A DNA stretch of 64,000 bases from positions 1-64,000 of the forward strand of contig CAZLQF010000005.1 of NCBI GenBank assembly GCA_964561545.1, written 5' to 3'. The stretch is from CAZLQF01 sp964561545 (GTDB lineage: Bacteria; Bacteroidota; Bacteroidia; CAILMK01; CAYYUA01). Below, piece after piece: positions 63,000 through 64,000 of this stretch. Made by a program: the position numbers and the translations under genes. Position 1 is the first letter of the stretch. Each line of letters starts with the position of its first letter. Under the pieces are notes generated by a model. The model saw nothing but the letters and a program-made list of their open reading frames with translations, ran no database searches and was not told where the DNA came from.

Positions 63000-64000
63000 A
63001 TGAGCATGGCAGTAAAAACCTTAAACCAATTCATCGTAGAAAGACAAGCAGATTTCCCTTATGCAAAGGGAGAATTATCGAGGCTGCTGAGTGATATTGG
63101 CGCAGCTGCTAAGATTATTAACAGGGAGGTAAACAAAGCTGGATTGGTTGATGTACTGGGCAAGACAGGAGATGTTAATGTACAGGGTGAAGAGGTTCAA
63201 AAATTAGATGATTTTGCCAATCAACAATTGATCTATGCTTTATCATCAGGGGGTGAATGCTGCTTAATGGCATCTGAGGAAAATGAAAACATTGTTCCGG
63301 TAAATTGGACAATTGCCAAGGATGCCAAATATGTGGTAAATTTTGATCCTTTGGATGGGTCTTCTAATATTGATGTTAATGCGCCAATCGGTACTATTTT
63401 CGCCATTTACAGAAGAAAAACCACTCCTGAAGAAGGATGCGGCCAAAAAGATGTATTACAAAAAGGCACCGAGCAGGTGGCAGCCGGCTATGTTATTTAC
63501 GGCTCTTCTACAATGATGGCTTATACCACCGGCAATGGAGTCAATGGATTTACACTTGATCCTTCTATTGGTGAGTTTTGCTTGTCGCATCCTGATATAA
63601 AAGTTTCAGACAAGGGTAAGATCTATTCCATCAATGAAGGCAATTTATACCATTATTCTCAAGGCATCCAACAATATGTAGCTGCTTGCAAATCAGGAGA
63701 AAATATATCAGGCAAGCCTTACAAGGGACGGTATATCGGTAGCCTGGTCGCTGATTTTCACCGTAATTTACTAAAAGGGGGCATTTTTATGTATCCAGCT
63801 ACAGCAGATGATCCTAAGGGGAAATTAAGGTTGGTGTATGAAGCCAAGCCCAAAGCTTTTCTTATGGAACAAGCCGGAGGCAAGGCCACCAATGGTAAAA
63901 ATCGTATTATGGAAATAGATCCTCAGGATCCCCATGAACGAACGCCCTTGATCATAGGAAGCAAGCCGATGGTAGAAGAAGCGCAGGCTTTTATTGATCG
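63000..64000 (+). CDS. fbp: Fructose-1,6-bisphosphatase class 1 (3' end beyond the window)
   Basis: The frame starts at ATG 63000 (a second Met codon at 63006 is possible) and stays open to the window edge, giving the first 333 residues of about 335-345. Diagnostic motifs are EENENIVPV, FDPLDGSSNIDVN, GSLVADFHRNLLKGGIFMYP and the final EQAGGKATNG. The enzyme removes the 1-phosphate from fructose-1,6-bisphosphate in gluconeogenesis. It needs metal and may respond to AMP. The gene is not truncated by mutation; only the window ends. Confidence 0.95.
   Translation, partial: MSMAVKTLNQFIVERQADFPYAKGELSRLLSDIGAAAKIINREVNKAGLVDVLGKTGDVNVQGEEVQKLDDFANQQLIYALSSGGECCLMASEENENIVPVNWTIAKDAKYVVNFDPLDGSSNIDVNAPIGTIFAIYRRKTTPEEGCGQKDVLQKGTEQVAAGYVIYGSSTMMAYTTGNGVNGFTLDPSIGEFCLSHPDIKVSDKGKIYSINEGNLYHYSQGIQQYVAACKSGENISGKPYKGRYIGSLVADFHRNLLKGGIFMYPATADDPKGKLRLVYEAKPKAFLMEQAGGKATNGKNRIMEIDPQDPHERTPLIIGSKPMVEEAQAFID

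Noticed and set aside
1..64000. CRISPR array, prophage, rRNA, conjugation or restriction genes
   Set aside because: No regularly spaced repeats, phage structural genes, rRNA-like or such system genes were seen on either strand.

Overview
The window looks like a chromosomal segment of a Bacteroidota bacterium, most likely of the Cytophagales/Cyclobacteriaceae type. Three large secreted proteins (subtilase, M36 metalloprotease, sialidase-like protein) end in a type IX secretion (T9SS) sorting domain. An OmpA-type protein has the TPR/beta-propeller/CRD/OmpA layout of PorE. Several genes are preceded by the Bacteroidota -7 element TAnnTTTG, there are few Shine-Dalgarno sequences, and the DNA is AT-rich. 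Most genes are housekeeping or cell-envelope genes. I see no prophage, CRISPR array, rRNA or conjugative element.

Layout. 0.4-5.5 kb: a zinc alcohol dehydrogenase overlapping a serine-less acyl-carrier-like protein, a GH15 glucoamylase-type enzyme, and a lipoprotein with the alkaline phosphatase fold but without its catalytic residues. 5.5-8.1 kb: a tRNA-Met with terminator, then a 2.2-kb segment bounded by two nearly identical 100-bp repeats and carrying a beheaded ORF and a GT39-like membrane glycosyltransferase. 8.3-9.8 kb: an ArsS radical SAM gene with its peroxidase-like partner. 9.9-16.4 kb: an isocitrate dehydrogenase remnant, a TPR hybrid histidine kinase, a membrane protein, an IS4 transposase remnant and a lipoprotein. 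16.7-23.6 kb: a 2269-residue T9SS-exported subtilase with an internal duplication of about 1.25 kb. 23.6-31 kb: pterin dehydratase, Sua5/TsaC, a GNAT pseudogene, a glucosaminidase/deacetylase pair, a TonB-like lipoprotein and the sialidase-like protein. 31-38.5 kb: DprA, TrpB2, an Smr protein, an active/inactive M16 peptidase pair and DoxX. 38.6-47.4 kb: MnSOD, a LolC/E-type permease, a NamZ-type (DUF1343) protein, a Prc/Tsp protease and the M36 protease. 47.8-64 kb: a carboxyltransferase beta subunit, a VIT transporter, an aldehyde dehydrogenase, a response regulator, a universal stress protein, an ICMT-like enzyme, RuvB, QueG, the PorE-like OmpA protein, TyrRS with a changed HIGH motif, a DMT transporter, a DUF2892 protein, a decayed barrel-like gene and the start of fructose-1,6-bisphosphatase.

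Common threads are envelope and secreted proteolysis (T9SS cargo, M16, Prc, NamZ, Bax-like, deacetylase) and stress handling (SOD, VIT, Usp). Gene decay is frequent: at least five remnants (5852-6172, 9883-10500, 14823-15483, 25215-25665, 62086-62725) are scattered among intact genes. The observations most worth following up are the pseudo-alkaline phosphatase, the Ser-to-Gln acyl-carrier-like protein, the paired 100-bp repeat next to the tRNA, and the GIGN motif in TyrRS.
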